The notes below the pieces were generated by a model that was not told the origin of the DNA, ran no database searches, and was given only the letters and a program-made list of their open reading frames with translations. A stretch of DNA of 64,000 bases from Oscillospiraceae bacterium (GTDB lineage: Bacteria > Bacillota > Clostridia > Saccharofermentanales > Saccharofermentanaceae). Both the position numbers and the translations under genes were made by a program. The first letter of the stretch is position 1, and each line of letters starts with the position of its first letter. Location of the stretch: assembly GCA_902764825.1 (NCBI GenBank), contig CACWXL010000005.1:1-64000 (forward strand). The letters run 5' to 3'. Below are positions 8,253 to 17,107 of this stretch, piece after piece.

Positions 8253-9840
8253 TGTTGCTTCCTCCCACCTTTTCTTTATCAATCTTATATAGTCTGAACA
8301 ATCTGTTGCCAAACTGCTGCTCTAACGAATCTCTGTTCGCATTTATGTAATCGAAATATCTGCTGTCGCCGGAGTAATTAAGTATATAATCAGCGTCGCC
8401 GATAGTTTCAGGCAAATCTGTATTGTTCGTATAAGAATATACATCCGTATAAAGACGAAGTATCCTTGGTCTATAGAATATCACTACATCGTCTCTGGAG
8501 AGATTATTATTTATATAATCGTACATTTCCAGGGCATACTGCGAATTAACCGATTCCTCCAGAGGAGCGCTTGCGATAGCTCCATTTGCTATCCTTACTG
8601 CACCGAAGAGCATGCAGAGTAAAAGAACGGCTGCAAAATCCACTCTTGCGATCTTCCCGAGATTGTCCCTGAAAGTAACTTCTTTGCCGGACTTCTTTTC
8701 CGCTTTCTTCTCACCTTCACCGGTCATCCCGTAGTAAGCCAGGATAAGGACTGCCGGGAACAAGGAAATGATGAATCTCGTGCCCTGCTGGTAATCGTAA
8801 ACGAACAGCATAAGGAGCATTACGATCAGATATAAAGGCAGGTGGTCCGACTTCCGGATCCGCCTTACCATGCCGATGAATACTGCGGCAATGAAAGGGA
8901 TCATGAGAACGCCTATGCATACCGGAATGATCATCTTGTGTTCCTTTAAGACCTTAGGCAGGAATGAGACATTCTGGATGTTCTGCGTAAACATCGAAAA
9001 CAGCATGTTGGCATAATAGGTAATGTTCGAGATAAGCTGCCCGGAAGTTACCGAGAAATAATCCAGATACGTGGAACCGCCCGTAGGGAGCACTATTGAA
9101 AGGAAAGCCGCAAGTGCGAGGAAAGTAACGTAGGGCACGCACATAACGGCAAATGCCTTTATGGTCATTCTCTTGTTCTTAATTTCCGTTATGAACTTTA
9201 TAAGGTCGACGATGCCAAGAGCAGCGAGCAAAGCCAGGGCCATCGTTCTGGTCGAGAAGGCTGCGAAAGCCAGGACGCCGACGAGGACGGCGTATTTGAC
9301 ATTGCGCTTCTCGAGATATCTGTCGATAAGAGCCCATGCTATGACCGTAAACATAAGGCACGGTATGTCAGAGATGATGCTCTTAGTAAGTCCGGCATAA
9401 TGGATGTTGATGATAACGGCGCCGCAGATAAGAAGGGCCGCGCCAAATCTGATATTTCTCCTCAGAAGGAGTATGTAAAGGGCGGTAACAGTGACCGCAA
9501 GGCAAAAAGCCATGAAAATCTGGTAAGGAATAAAATTAAGACCCCAGATCATGTAGATCGGAACGATCAGGATGGAAGTAAGCCAGGGATAAGAATGCGC
9601 GCCAAGACCGCTTGCAGAATGATCAATGGTATATGAGTGCTTCGCGAACCATTCATTGACATTTCCTTCTGCAATGGCTCTTGCCTGGGATAAATACTGG
9701 CTGAAATCGCCGCTCCATGACTGGGTATCTGCAATTCCGATCACCGATATGACCATTGCAGCAACAAACAGTGCAATGCCTGCAATAACGAGCTTCTTAT
9801 TGTCATTTGATCCCGAGCGGATACCGAGTTTTTCTGCCAT
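8245..9840 (-). CDS. GT-C type membrane glycosyltransferase (ArnT/GT39-like)
   Basis: The 531-residue protein has about ten to twelve membrane spans and a short extracellular C-terminal domain (from about 420). After the first span comes [18 protein letters not shown], matching the acidic first-loop motif of GT-C transferases that use polyprenol-phosphate sugars outside the membrane. The C-terminal part ([19 protein letters not shown]) resembles the extracellular caps of such enzymes. It is the first gene of the minus-strand glycosylation operon, and its upstream region (9841-10051) is shared with the divergent YidC-phosphatase gene. It is likely to transfer the lipid-linked sugar made by the GT2 and flipped by GtrA onto a surface polymer. 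Acceptor and sugar cannot be read from the sequence. Confidence 0.72.
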   Translation of the reverse strand: MAEKLGIRSGSNDNKKLVIAGIALFVAAMVISVIGIADTQSWSGDFSQYLSQARAIAEGNVNEWFAKHSYTIDHSASGLGAHSYPWLTSILIVPIYMIWGLNFIPYQIFMAFCLAVTVTALYILLLRRNIRFGAALLICGAVIINIHYAGLTKSIISDIPCLMFTVIAWALIDRYLEKRNVKYAVLVGVLAFAAFSTRTMALALLAALGIVDLIKFITEIKNKRMTIKAFAVMCVPYVTFLALAAFLSIVLPTGGSTYLDYFSVTSGQLISNITYYANMLFSMFTQNIQNVSFLPKVLKEHKMIIPVCIGVLMIPFIAAVFIGMVRRIRKSDHLPLYLIVMLLMLFVYDYQQGTRFIISLFPAVLILAYYGMTGEGEKKAEKKSGKEVTFRDNLGKIARVDFAAVLLLCMLFGAVRIANGAIASAPLEESVNSQYALEMYDYINNNLSRDDVVIFYRPRILRLYTDVYSYTNNTDLPETIGDADYILNYSGDSRYFDYINANRDSLEQQFGNRLFRLYKIDKEKVGGSNNG

Positions 9841-9941
9841 TTCCTATTATCGTTCAGTCTTTTCCTTAATTTTCCGCAACAAAAAATGCTTGGGTCACAA
9901 GCATTCGCGAATGAAAAGAGTATACCATATCACTCTTTAAG

Positions 9942-9970
9942 TTGAAGTAAAGAAATTAAAGTAATAAAAT
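9942..9970 (+). promoter_or_regulatory. Promoter, TTGAAG-17-TAAAAT (copy 1)
   Basis: The boxes TTGAAG (9942-9947) and TAAAAT (9965-9970) are separated by 17 bases and lie about 80 bases before the first YidC-phosphatase gene. The same element with the same spacing and similar surrounding bases is found at 12826-12854, which strengthens both calls. Confidence 0.6.
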
Positions 9971-10051
9971 AGAGAGCCGTTGACGGCAGGTGCCGGAAAC
10001 GGAATAAATACGCTCCTTATTTGGGGAATAGTACGGAAGTGAATTGAATAA

Positions 10052-12811
10052 ATGTCATTCTTGACTGCACTTTATACATTGATCATCTCTCCTCTTGAGC
10101 TTCTTTTTGAAGTCGTATTCACGATAGCCAACAGGATCATCGGTAATCCCGGCCTGTCGATAATATTCCTAAGCCTCGCTTTTAACTTCCTGGTGCTCCC
10201 TTTGTATAAGCGCGCCGACGAGCTTCAGGCAGAAGAACGTGACATCCAGGCTAAGATGGCCCCCAGGCTCAAGCGCATTAAGAGCACCTTCAAAGGTGAC
10301 GAGCGCTTCTTCATGATCCAGGAATATTACCGCATCAATCACTATAAGCCCATCTACCAGCTGAAGAGCTCTGTATCTCTGCTCTTGCAGATCCCGTTCT
10401 TCATTGCAGCATACAGACTCCTTTCCAGGATGCAGTGCCTTCAGGGCATGCAGTTCGGCTTTATCGCCGACTTGGGCAAGGAAGATGCCACCTTCATGAT
10501 AGGGAGCTTTCCTGTTAATATCCTTCCGATCCTGATGACGCTCATCAATATCGTATCAGGCATCATCTACACTAAAGGACACCCTCTTAAGTCGAAGATA
10601 CAGGTTTACGGTCTTGCACTTGTATTCCTCGTACTGCTCTACCATTCACCTTCAGGCCTCGTATTCTACTGGCTCTTAAACAATGTATTCTCGCTTGTAA
10701 AGAACATCTTCTATAAGCTTAAAGACCCCAAAAAGGCCGTATATATCCTTTTCGCGGTCGCAGGAATAGGCATAACCGTAATGGCCTTCGTAAAGCCGGG
10801 TCTGGACTTAAGACAGAAGATCCTTTTGTGGATTGGTTCACTCTTGCTCATAATGCCTTTGGCATTCAGCTTCATTAAGAAAAAGCAGATAACTAAAGTC
10901 TACGAGAAAAAGCACGGAGCATTCTTTGCAGGTGCCGTTCTGATGGCTCTTCTTACGGGATTTTTGATCCCCGGCTCGGTCATCAGCGCTTCGGCAGAAG
11001 AATTCATCGATGTTATCAATCCGTCGACTCCGTTCCTATATGTGGTTAATTCGATGCTGCTCTCATTCGGCAGTTTTGTCCTCTGGGGCGGGGTTTTCTA
11101 CTTCTTCATGAGTGACAGGATGCGCACATTGTTCAGCAGAGCGGTCTGGGTCATCTGCGGTGTCTCCGTCATCAACTTCATGCTGTTCGGCACAAAGCTC
11201 GGCACGCTCTCTGCCACACTGCAGTTTAAGACCGCGCCTGCCTTCAAGCTTAAGGATTACCTGATAAATGCCCTGGTGGTGATCGCCGCAGCGGCAGTGC
11301 TTTATTTCATAATCGCTAAATTCAGGAAGATAGTAATGCCGGTTCTCCTTGTCGGCATCCTTGCCGTAATCGGTGTCGGTTCTTATAACACTGTCATGAT
11401 CAACCGTTCTTTTGCCGAATTCGAGAGCAAGTCCAGAGCTTCGGACATGCCTGTCATCCCTTTGAGCAAAACAGGACAGAACGTTGTAGTACTTATGCTC
11501 GACCGTGCCGTCGGTGACCTTGTCCCTTACCTCATGGATGAGAAACCTTCACTTAAAGAACAGTTCAACGATTTTACATACTATCCGAACACGATCTCAT
11601 ACGGCACACATACCCTCTATGCGGCGCCGGCACTTTTCGGCGGCTACGAATATACTCCCGAGAGGATAAACGAGAGACCGGACGAGCTCCTCAGAGACAA
11701 GCACGATGAGGCGCTTAAGGTAATGCCTGTCCTGTTCGGAGAAAACGGATATGATGTAACGATAATAGATCCGCCGCTTTCCGGATATGTATGGACATCC
11801 GACCTCTCGATCTACGATGATCATCCGGAATTCAACACCTATCTGACCAGCGGCAAGTTCGATATCATCGACAACGGAGTCAATATCACCGCCGATGCGG
11901 CATCACTGGTAAGCAGATCGCGCAACCGCAACTTCTTCTTATATTCTCTGATGAAGACCTCTCCTGTTATCCTGCAGGAGACCCTCTATGATGGCGGTGT
12001 TTATAACGAATCCAGGAGCGCTGCCAAGAGGATCGACGGTTCCGCTGAGACCGATGCCCTTGTACAGCACACATACGGACTCTCAAAAAGTGTCGGATAC
12101 GACCTGGAATTCTTAAAGTCTTATGCCGTACTTGATAATCTTACGAAGATAACGGAGATCAACGATGATCCCAAACCTTCCTTCGTACTGATGGCAAACG
12201 AGACCACGCATTCCCCCTGCTTCCTCCAGAAGCCGGACTATAAGATTGCATATAACGTCGACAACACCATTTACGACAAGGGACTGTCTGAAGGCATCAG
12301 ACTTAACAACAGGACCCTCAATATGTATTCAAACGACCAGGTGACCCATTACCACATCAATATGGCGGCCTTCATGAAGCTTGGCGAATGGTTTGATTAT
12401 CTGCGTGCAAACGGTGTCTGGGACAACACCCGTATAATCCTCGTATCTGACCACTCAACACCCGTAGGCTACTACGACATTATGTGTGTCGGCAAGGAAA
12501 TGGGCGGCTACCTCCCCCTCCTTATGGTCAAGGATTTCAATGCGTCAGGCTATTCTGTCTGCGATGATTTCATGACCAATGCAGATACTCCGGTCATCGC
12601 GACTTCAGGCATCATCAAAGGACCTGTTAATCCCTACACCGGCAAGCCGATCGATTCGAGCCTCAAGACCGGAGCCGAGAAAGTCATTTTGTCCGGCGAA
12701 TACAGTCTTTACAAGAACCTGGACAGAACGACATTCAAGATGGGTTCATGGTATGTCGTTGAAGGAGATCCGCATAAGTCCAACAGCTGGAAATATGTGG
12801 GAGAGAAGTGA
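10052..12811 (+). CDS. YidC-like membrane domain fused to an extracellular alkaline-phosphatase-superfamily domain (copy 1)
   Basis: The 919-residue protein begins with a YidC/Oxa1-type insertase domain (residues about 1-225: IGNPGLSIIFLSLAFNFLVLP, PLYKRADE, LLLQIPFFIAAYRLLS, and the final FYWLLNNVFSL). Six or more further spans fill residues 230-460. From about 480 it becomes an extracellular alkaline-phosphatase/sulfatase-type fold: metal-ligand D484 in VVVLMLDR, Thr521 in SYGTHT as candidate nucleophile, ANETTHS, and VSDH (D800, H801) as metal ligands. LtaS- and MdoB-type phosphotransferases share this layout. It probably transfers a phosphate-containing group to a surface polymer; the YidC part may be structural. 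The next gene, which has its own promoter, encodes a CDP-glycerol transferase-like protein. Confidence 0.8.
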   Translation: MSFLTALYTLIISPLELLFEVVFTIANRIIGNPGLSIIFLSLAFNFLVLPLYKRADELQAEERDIQAKMAPRLKRIKSTFKGDERFFMIQEYYRINHYKPIYQLKSSVSLLLQIPFFIAAYRLLSRMQCLQGMQFGFIADLGKEDATFMIGSFPVNILPILMTLINIVSGIIYTKGHPLKSKIQVYGLALVFLVLLYHSPSGLVFYWLLNNVFSLVKNIFYKLKDPKKAVYILFAVAGIGITVMAFVKPGLDLRQKILLWIGSLLLIMPLAFSFIKKKQITKVYEKKHGAFFAGAVLMALLTGFLIPGSVISASAEEFIDVINPSTPFLYVVNSMLLSFGSFVLWGGVFYFFMSDRMRTLFSRAVWVICGVSVINFMLFGTKLGTLSATLQFKTAPAFKLKDYLINALVVIAAAAVLYFIIAKFRKIVMPVLLVGILAVIGVGSYNTVMINRSFAEFESKSRASDMPVIPLSKTGQNVVVLMLDRAVGDLVPYLMDEKPSLKEQFNDFTYYPNTISYGTHTLYAAPALFGGYEYTPERINERPDELLRDKHDEALKVMPVLFGENGYDVTIIDPPLSGYVWTSDLSIYDDHPEFNTYLTSGKFDIIDNGVNITADAASLVSRSRNRNFFLYSLMKTSPVILQETLYDGGVYNESRSAAKRIDGSAETDALVQHTYGLSKSVGYDLEFLKSYAVLDNLTKITEINDDPKPSFVLMANETTHSPCFLQKPDYKIAYNVDNTIYDKGLSEGIRLNNRTLNMYSNDQVTHYHINMAAFMKLGEWFDYLRANGVWDNTRIILVSDHSTPVGYYDIMCVGKEMGGYLPLLMVKDFNASGYSVCDDFMTNADTPVIATSGIIKGPVNPYTGKPIDSSLKTGAEKVILSGEYSLYKNLDRTTFKMGSWYVVEGDPHKSNSWKYVGEK
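10088..10831 (+). repeat. Near-identical duplicated tract, copy 1
   Basis: This 744-base segment matches 14257-15000 in the second paralogue with about 25 mismatches by eye, mostly at third codon positions. The 36 bases before it, encoding nearly the same residues, differ at many silent sites, and identity falls away abruptly after the shared TTTTGTGG. The tract covers the YidC domain. Sharp edges inside the reading frames suggest gene conversion rather than simple duplication. Confidence 0.85.
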
Positions 12812-12825
12812 TTTAGGGGCTCAAG

Positions 12826-12854
12826 TTGAAGCCATAAATTAAAAGTAATAAAAT
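12826..12854 (+). promoter_or_regulatory. Promoter, TTGAAG-17-TAAAAT (copy 2)
   Basis: TTGAAG at 12826-12831 and TAAAAT at 12849-12854 are spaced by 17 bases, just after the first YidC-phosphatase gene and 46 bases before the GTG start of the glycerophosphotransferase gene. The flanking AAGTTGAAG and AAAGTAATAAAAT bases also match copy 1, so promoter and coding region were probably duplicated together. Confidence 0.6.
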
Positions 12855-12900
12855 TAAATTTGGGTTATATATTCGCAGTATTTATTGTTGAGGTCTCTTA

Positions 12901-14217
12901 GTGAATATACTTAAGCTTTTATACATCGATCCCGGTACGGGTGGAATGCTCTTTACCGTACTGTTCGGTATCTTCGGCGTAATCGTTTTCTCTTTGCGCG
13001 CTCTCCTTGTAAAGATGAAGTTTGCCGTAGGACGCGACAAGAATGCCAAGGTCAGCAGTCAGAAGATCCCTCTTGCCATATTCGCTGAGACAAAAAGATA
13101 CTGGAGCATTTTCGAGCCCATCTTGGACGAGCTCGAAAAGAAGAAGCAGGAGACCGTATATCTTACCTGCTCTGAAGATGACCCTATATTTAAAAAGGGC
13201 TACAAATACATTAAGGGCGAATACTTAGGAGAAGGCAACAAGGCCTATTCCAAGCTCAATATGCTCAATGCATCCGTGCTGTTCTCAACTACTCCGAGCC
13301 TTGACGTCTTCCAGTGGAAGCGCTCCAAGACCGTTGACTGCTATATCCACATCATGCATGCGGCAAAGGACATCACTCTTTACCGAATGTTCGGAACAGA
13401 CCATTACGATGCATTCATCCTCTCAGGCGAATATCAGATAAAGCAGATCAGGGCACTTGAAGAGATGAGAGGTCTTCCTCAAAGAGATTATGCCCTCTGC
13501 GGCGTTCCATATCTCGATGTAATGAAGAAGCGCGTTGAGGAAGCAGGCGAGGTTCCGCCTCACGAGCGCACGGTCCTTCTCGCACCTTCCTGGGGCGAGA
13601 GCGGCATCTTATCCAGGTTCGGAGAAGAACTCATCGACAACCTCATCACGACGGGATACAAGCTGATCGTAAGACCTCACCCCCAGTCCTTTGACGTTGA
13701 AAAAGAACTCCTGGACAGGCTTATGTCCAAATATAACGATGAATCCAAAGTAATCTGGAACAGGGATATCGATAATTTCGAAGTGCTGAGACAGTCAGAT
13801 ATCCTGATCTCCGATTTCTCGGGTGTCATGTTCGAATTCGCGATGGTATTCGATAAGCCCATCATCTATACGGATACGAAGTTCGATCCTAAGCCTTACG
13901 ATGCCGACTGGATCGATGAGACTCCATGGACATTCAGCATCCTCCCTTCCCTCGGACTTGAGCTTAATGAGAGCAACTCCGGCAACATAAAGGAATTGAT
14001 CGATAAATGCATCGAAGATCCTTCCTTTGTAAAGGGACGCGAAAAGGCCCGTTCCGACATCTGGGTAAACATCGGATCAAGCGCTGAGAAATCAGCTGAT
14101 TACATCATCTCGAAAGTTAAGGAAACAACAGCCAAAAAGCCTGAGGCAGAAAAAGAGCCCGGCAAGTCCAAAAAGAAAACCGCAGGAAAGAAAAACAAGA
14201 GTGCTAAAACCGCTTAA
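12901..14217 (+). CDS. CDP-glycerol glycerophosphotransferase family protein (TagF/TagB-like)
   Basis: A 438-residue protein of the family that adds glycerol-phosphate or ribitol-phosphate units to teichoic acids on the inner membrane face. It starts at GTG with GAGG eight bases upstream. The N-terminus has an LYIDPGTGG motif and a membrane span (about 14-36). The transferase core shows HIMHAAKD, a LLAPSWGESG strand-loop, LIVRPHP with the conserved His, and SDILISDFSGVMFEFA near residue 300. The C-terminal 30 residues are lysine-rich and low complexity. It lies between the two YidC-phosphatase fusion genes and is followed after only three bases by the second one. That context points to polymerisation or modification of a phosphate-linked surface polymer. 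Confidence 0.85.
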   Translation: MNILKLLYIDPGTGGMLFTVLFGIFGVIVFSLRALLVKMKFAVGRDKNAKVSSQKIPLAIFAETKRYWSIFEPILDELEKKKQETVYLTCSEDDPIFKKGYKYIKGEYLGEGNKAYSKLNMLNASVLFSTTPSLDVFQWKRSKTVDCYIHIMHAAKDITLYRMFGTDHYDAFILSGEYQIKQIRALEEMRGLPQRDYALCGVPYLDVMKKRVEEAGEVPPHERTVLLAPSWGESGILSRFGEELIDNLITTGYKLIVRPHPQSFDVEKELLDRLMSKYNDESKVIWNRDIDNFEVLRQSDILISDFSGVMFEFAMVFDKPIIYTDTKFDPKPYDADWIDETPWTFSILPSLGLELNESNSGNIKELIDKCIEDPSFVKGREKARSDIWVNIGSSAEKSADYIISKVKETTAKKPEAEKEPGKSKKKTAGKKNKSAKTA

Positions 14218-14220
14218 CAG

Positions 14221-16986
14221 ATGTCTTTTTTAACTGTACTTTACACGTTAATACTCTCTCCTCTTGAGCTTCTTTTTGAAGTCGTATTCACGATAGCCAA
14301 CAGGATCATCGGTAATCCCGGTCTGTCGATAATATTCCTAAGCCTCGCTTTTAACTTCCTGGTGCTCCCTTTGTATAAGCGCGCCGACGAGCTTCAGGCA
14401 GAAGAACGAGACATACAGGCTAAGATGGCTCCGAGGCTCAAGCGCATCAAGAGCACCTTCAAAGGTGACGAGCGCTTCTTCATGATCCAGGAATACTACC
14501 GCATCAATCACTATAAACCCATCTACCAGCTGAAGAGCTCTGTATCTCTGCTCTTGCAGATTCCGTTCTTCATTGCAGCATACAGGCTCCTTTCCAGGAT
14601 GCAGTGTCTTCAGGGCATGCAGTTCGGCTTTATCGCTGACTTGGGCAAGGAAGATGCCACCTTCATGATAGGAAGCTTTCCTGTTAATATCCTTCCGATC
14701 CTGATGACGCTCATCAATATCGTATCAGGCATCATCTACACCAAGGGACATCCTCTTAAGTCAAAGATACAGGTATACGGTCTTGCACTTGTATTCCTCG
14801 TACTGCTCTACCATTCACCTTCAGGCCTCGTTTTCTACTGGCTCTTAAACAATGTATTCTCGCTTGTAAAGAACATCTTCTATAAGCTTAAAGACCCGAG
14901 AAAGGCCGTATATATCCTTTTCGCGGTCGCAGGAATAGGCATAACCGTAATGACCTTCGTAAAGGAAGGTCTGGACTTAAGACAGAAGATCCTTTTGTGG
15001 GCCGGCGCGCTCTTGCTCATAATGCCGCTCGTATCTCTTAAGATCAGATTTAAGAAGATTTCTGATGTCGCTTCTGCAGGAAAGAACGATTACGGGCTGT
15101 TCTTTTCGGGCGCCGTCCTTATGGCCCTGATATCAGGTGTCCTCATTCCTTCGGCAGTAATAAACGATTCGCCGCAGGAATTCATCGATGTGGTAAATCC
15201 CTACAACCCGTTCCTCTATATAGTTAACTCGGGCGTCCTGGCCCTCGGAAGTTTTGTCCTCTGGGGAAGCATCTTCTATTTCTTTATGAGCGGCAAGGCT
15301 AAATCCGTATTTTCCAAGGCAATGTGGATCTGCTGCGGAATATCCGTCATCGACTATATGTTATTCGGCACAAAGCTCGGAACCATGAATTCGGCACTTC
15401 AATACGATAAGGCGCCGGCGTTCAGGGTGTCTGACTATGTGCTTAATATCTTGGCAGTTCTGGCCGTAACCGTATTATTCGCATTTGTCGTAATCAGGTT
15501 CAGAAAGATAGCCAAGACCGTTATTATCATCGGAATATTGACCGTCATCGTGATCGGTGCATTTAATTCAGCTGCGATAATAAGCAACTACAAAGAGTAT
15601 TCAGACCGCACGGAAGCTTCTGAGATGCCTGTGATACCATTGAGCAGAAACGGAAAGAATGTCATCGTGCTGATGTTAGACCGGTCCGAAGGCCTTCAGA
15701 TCCCTTATATCTTCAACGAGAAGCCGGAATTAAAGGATCAGTTTGACGGCTTTACCTACTATCCGAATACAAATTCATACGGTCAGTCCACGATCGTTGG
15801 TTCGCCGGCTTTATACGGCGGATATGAATATACTCCGCAAAAGCTCAACGAGAGACCGGATGAGGCGCTTAAAGATAAGCATAATGAGGCGCTGAAGGTA
15901 ATGCCTGTCCTCTTCAGCAGAAACGGATATAACGTTACGGTAATAGATCCTTCTTATGCCAACTATCAGGAAATCCCGGATCTTTCCATCTATGACGGTT
16001 ATCCCAACATCAACCGCTACCTTGCACAGGGAAAATACAGCATCTTCTCTGACAATGAAAATTATGCGGGTTCTGAGCGTCTTAAGAGCACGCTTAACCG
16101 TAATCTCTTTTGCTTCTCGCTGATGAAATCAGCTCCGGTCATCCTTCAGGAGACCCTCTATAACGGCGGCCTCTATAACGGCTCCGACCTCAGTTCTGAC
16201 AGTCAGGCAGGAGCGGTAACCGCTTCATCCCTTATCCAGTACGTTTCCGGCATCTCAAGAAGCAAGGGCTACCTTAAGTCATTCATCGAATGCTATGCCG
16301 TTCTCTTGAACCTGGATGAGATGACCTCCATATCTGACGGCAGCGAAAACAACTTCCTCATGATGGCCAACGATACGACCCACTCTGCCTGCCTTCTCCA
16401 GCAGCCGGATTATGTTCCGCAGTACAATGTCGACAACACCGCTTACGATGTCGACATGGAGTCAAGATATACGGTAAACGGCGTAACGATGAACATGAGC
16501 GAACAGTATCCTGTCATCCACTATCACGCTAATATTGCCACCTTCATACAGCTCGGCAAATGGTTCGATTATCTGCGCGAACAGGGCGTCTGGGACAATA
16601 CAAGGATAATCCTCGTATCCGACCACGCAAGAGGCCTCGGTCAGTTTAACATCACCTGTGAAGGCCAGGATATGGAATTCTATTTCCCCCTGCTGATGGT
16701 CAAGGACTTTAACAGCAAAGGATTTAACGTCAGTCAGGAATCCATGACCAATGCCGATACTCCCGTCATAGCGACAAACGGCCTCATAAAGGATCCGACC
16801 AATCCCTTTACCGGAAACCCCATAAATTCCGACCCCAAATTCGGCATCAGATATATCTACTATACGGATTTCATCAGTGCCGCAGACAACTCGGGCAATA
16901 CTTTCGAGCACGGCAAATGGTACAGATTAGACGGCGATCCGCACGATCCGGCAAGCTGGAAATACGTCGGTGAGAAGCTCCCGTAA
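14221..16986 (+). CDS. YidC-like membrane domain fused to an extracellular alkaline-phosphatase-superfamily domain (copy 2)
   Basis: A 921-residue paralogue of the gene at 10052. The YidC domain is almost identical at the DNA level, while the middle membrane part and extracellular domain have diverged. The phosphatase-fold residues are kept: D487 in VIVLMLDR, Thr524 in SYGQST (aligned with Thr521 of copy 1), ANDTTHS, and VSDH with D801 and H802. The start is three bases after the glycerophosphotransferase stop, without a strong ribosome site, so translation is probably coupled. Divergent extracellular parts on a conserved membrane part suggest the two copies act on different acceptors or donors. 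Whether the YidC part still inserts proteins is unknown. Confidence 0.8.
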   Translation: MSFLTVLYTLILSPLELLFEVVFTIANRIIGNPGLSIIFLSLAFNFLVLPLYKRADELQAEERDIQAKMAPRLKRIKSTFKGDERFFMIQEYYRINHYKPIYQLKSSVSLLLQIPFFIAAYRLLSRMQCLQGMQFGFIADLGKEDATFMIGSFPVNILPILMTLINIVSGIIYTKGHPLKSKIQVYGLALVFLVLLYHSPSGLVFYWLLNNVFSLVKNIFYKLKDPRKAVYILFAVAGIGITVMTFVKEGLDLRQKILLWAGALLLIMPLVSLKIRFKKISDVASAGKNDYGLFFSGAVLMALISGVLIPSAVINDSPQEFIDVVNPYNPFLYIVNSGVLALGSFVLWGSIFYFFMSGKAKSVFSKAMWICCGISVIDYMLFGTKLGTMNSALQYDKAPAFRVSDYVLNILAVLAVTVLFAFVVIRFRKIAKTVIIIGILTVIVIGAFNSAAIISNYKEYSDRTEASEMPVIPLSRNGKNVIVLMLDRSEGLQIPYIFNEKPELKDQFDGFTYYPNTNSYGQSTIVGSPALYGGYEYTPQKLNERPDEALKDKHNEALKVMPVLFSRNGYNVTVIDPSYANYQEIPDLSIYDGYPNINRYLAQGKYSIFSDNENYAGSERLKSTLNRNLFCFSLMKSAPVILQETLYNGGLYNGSDLSSDSQAGAVTASSLIQYVSGISRSKGYLKSFIECYAVLLNLDEMTSISDGSENNFLMMANDTTHSACLLQQPDYVPQYNVDNTAYDVDMESRYTVNGVTMNMSEQYPVIHYHANIATFIQLGKWFDYLREQGVWDNTRIILVSDHARGLGQFNITCEGQDMEFYFPLLMVKDFNSKGFNVSQESMTNADTPVIATNGLIKDPTNPFTGNPINSDPKFGIRYIYYTDFISAADNSGNTFEHGKWYRLDGDPHDPASWKYVGEKLP
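14257..15000 (+). repeat. Near-identical duplicated tract, copy 2
   Basis: This is the partner of 10088-10831 and covers the YidC-like domain of the second paralogue. The most non-conservative change is a three-base Pro to Glu substitution near the 3' edge (CCG to GAA). The offset is constant at 4169 bases, with no insertion or deletion seen. Confidence 0.85.
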
Positions 16987-17107
16987 TAAGCTCCCCCTTC
17001 CCCAAAAACGTGAAAAACGCGGTCGGTGTATAATATAAGAACAGCATTCATCATAGATCGAATGCTCCAGGGACGCTATTTGCTTGGAATAAGGAGGGGA
17101 CACAAAC

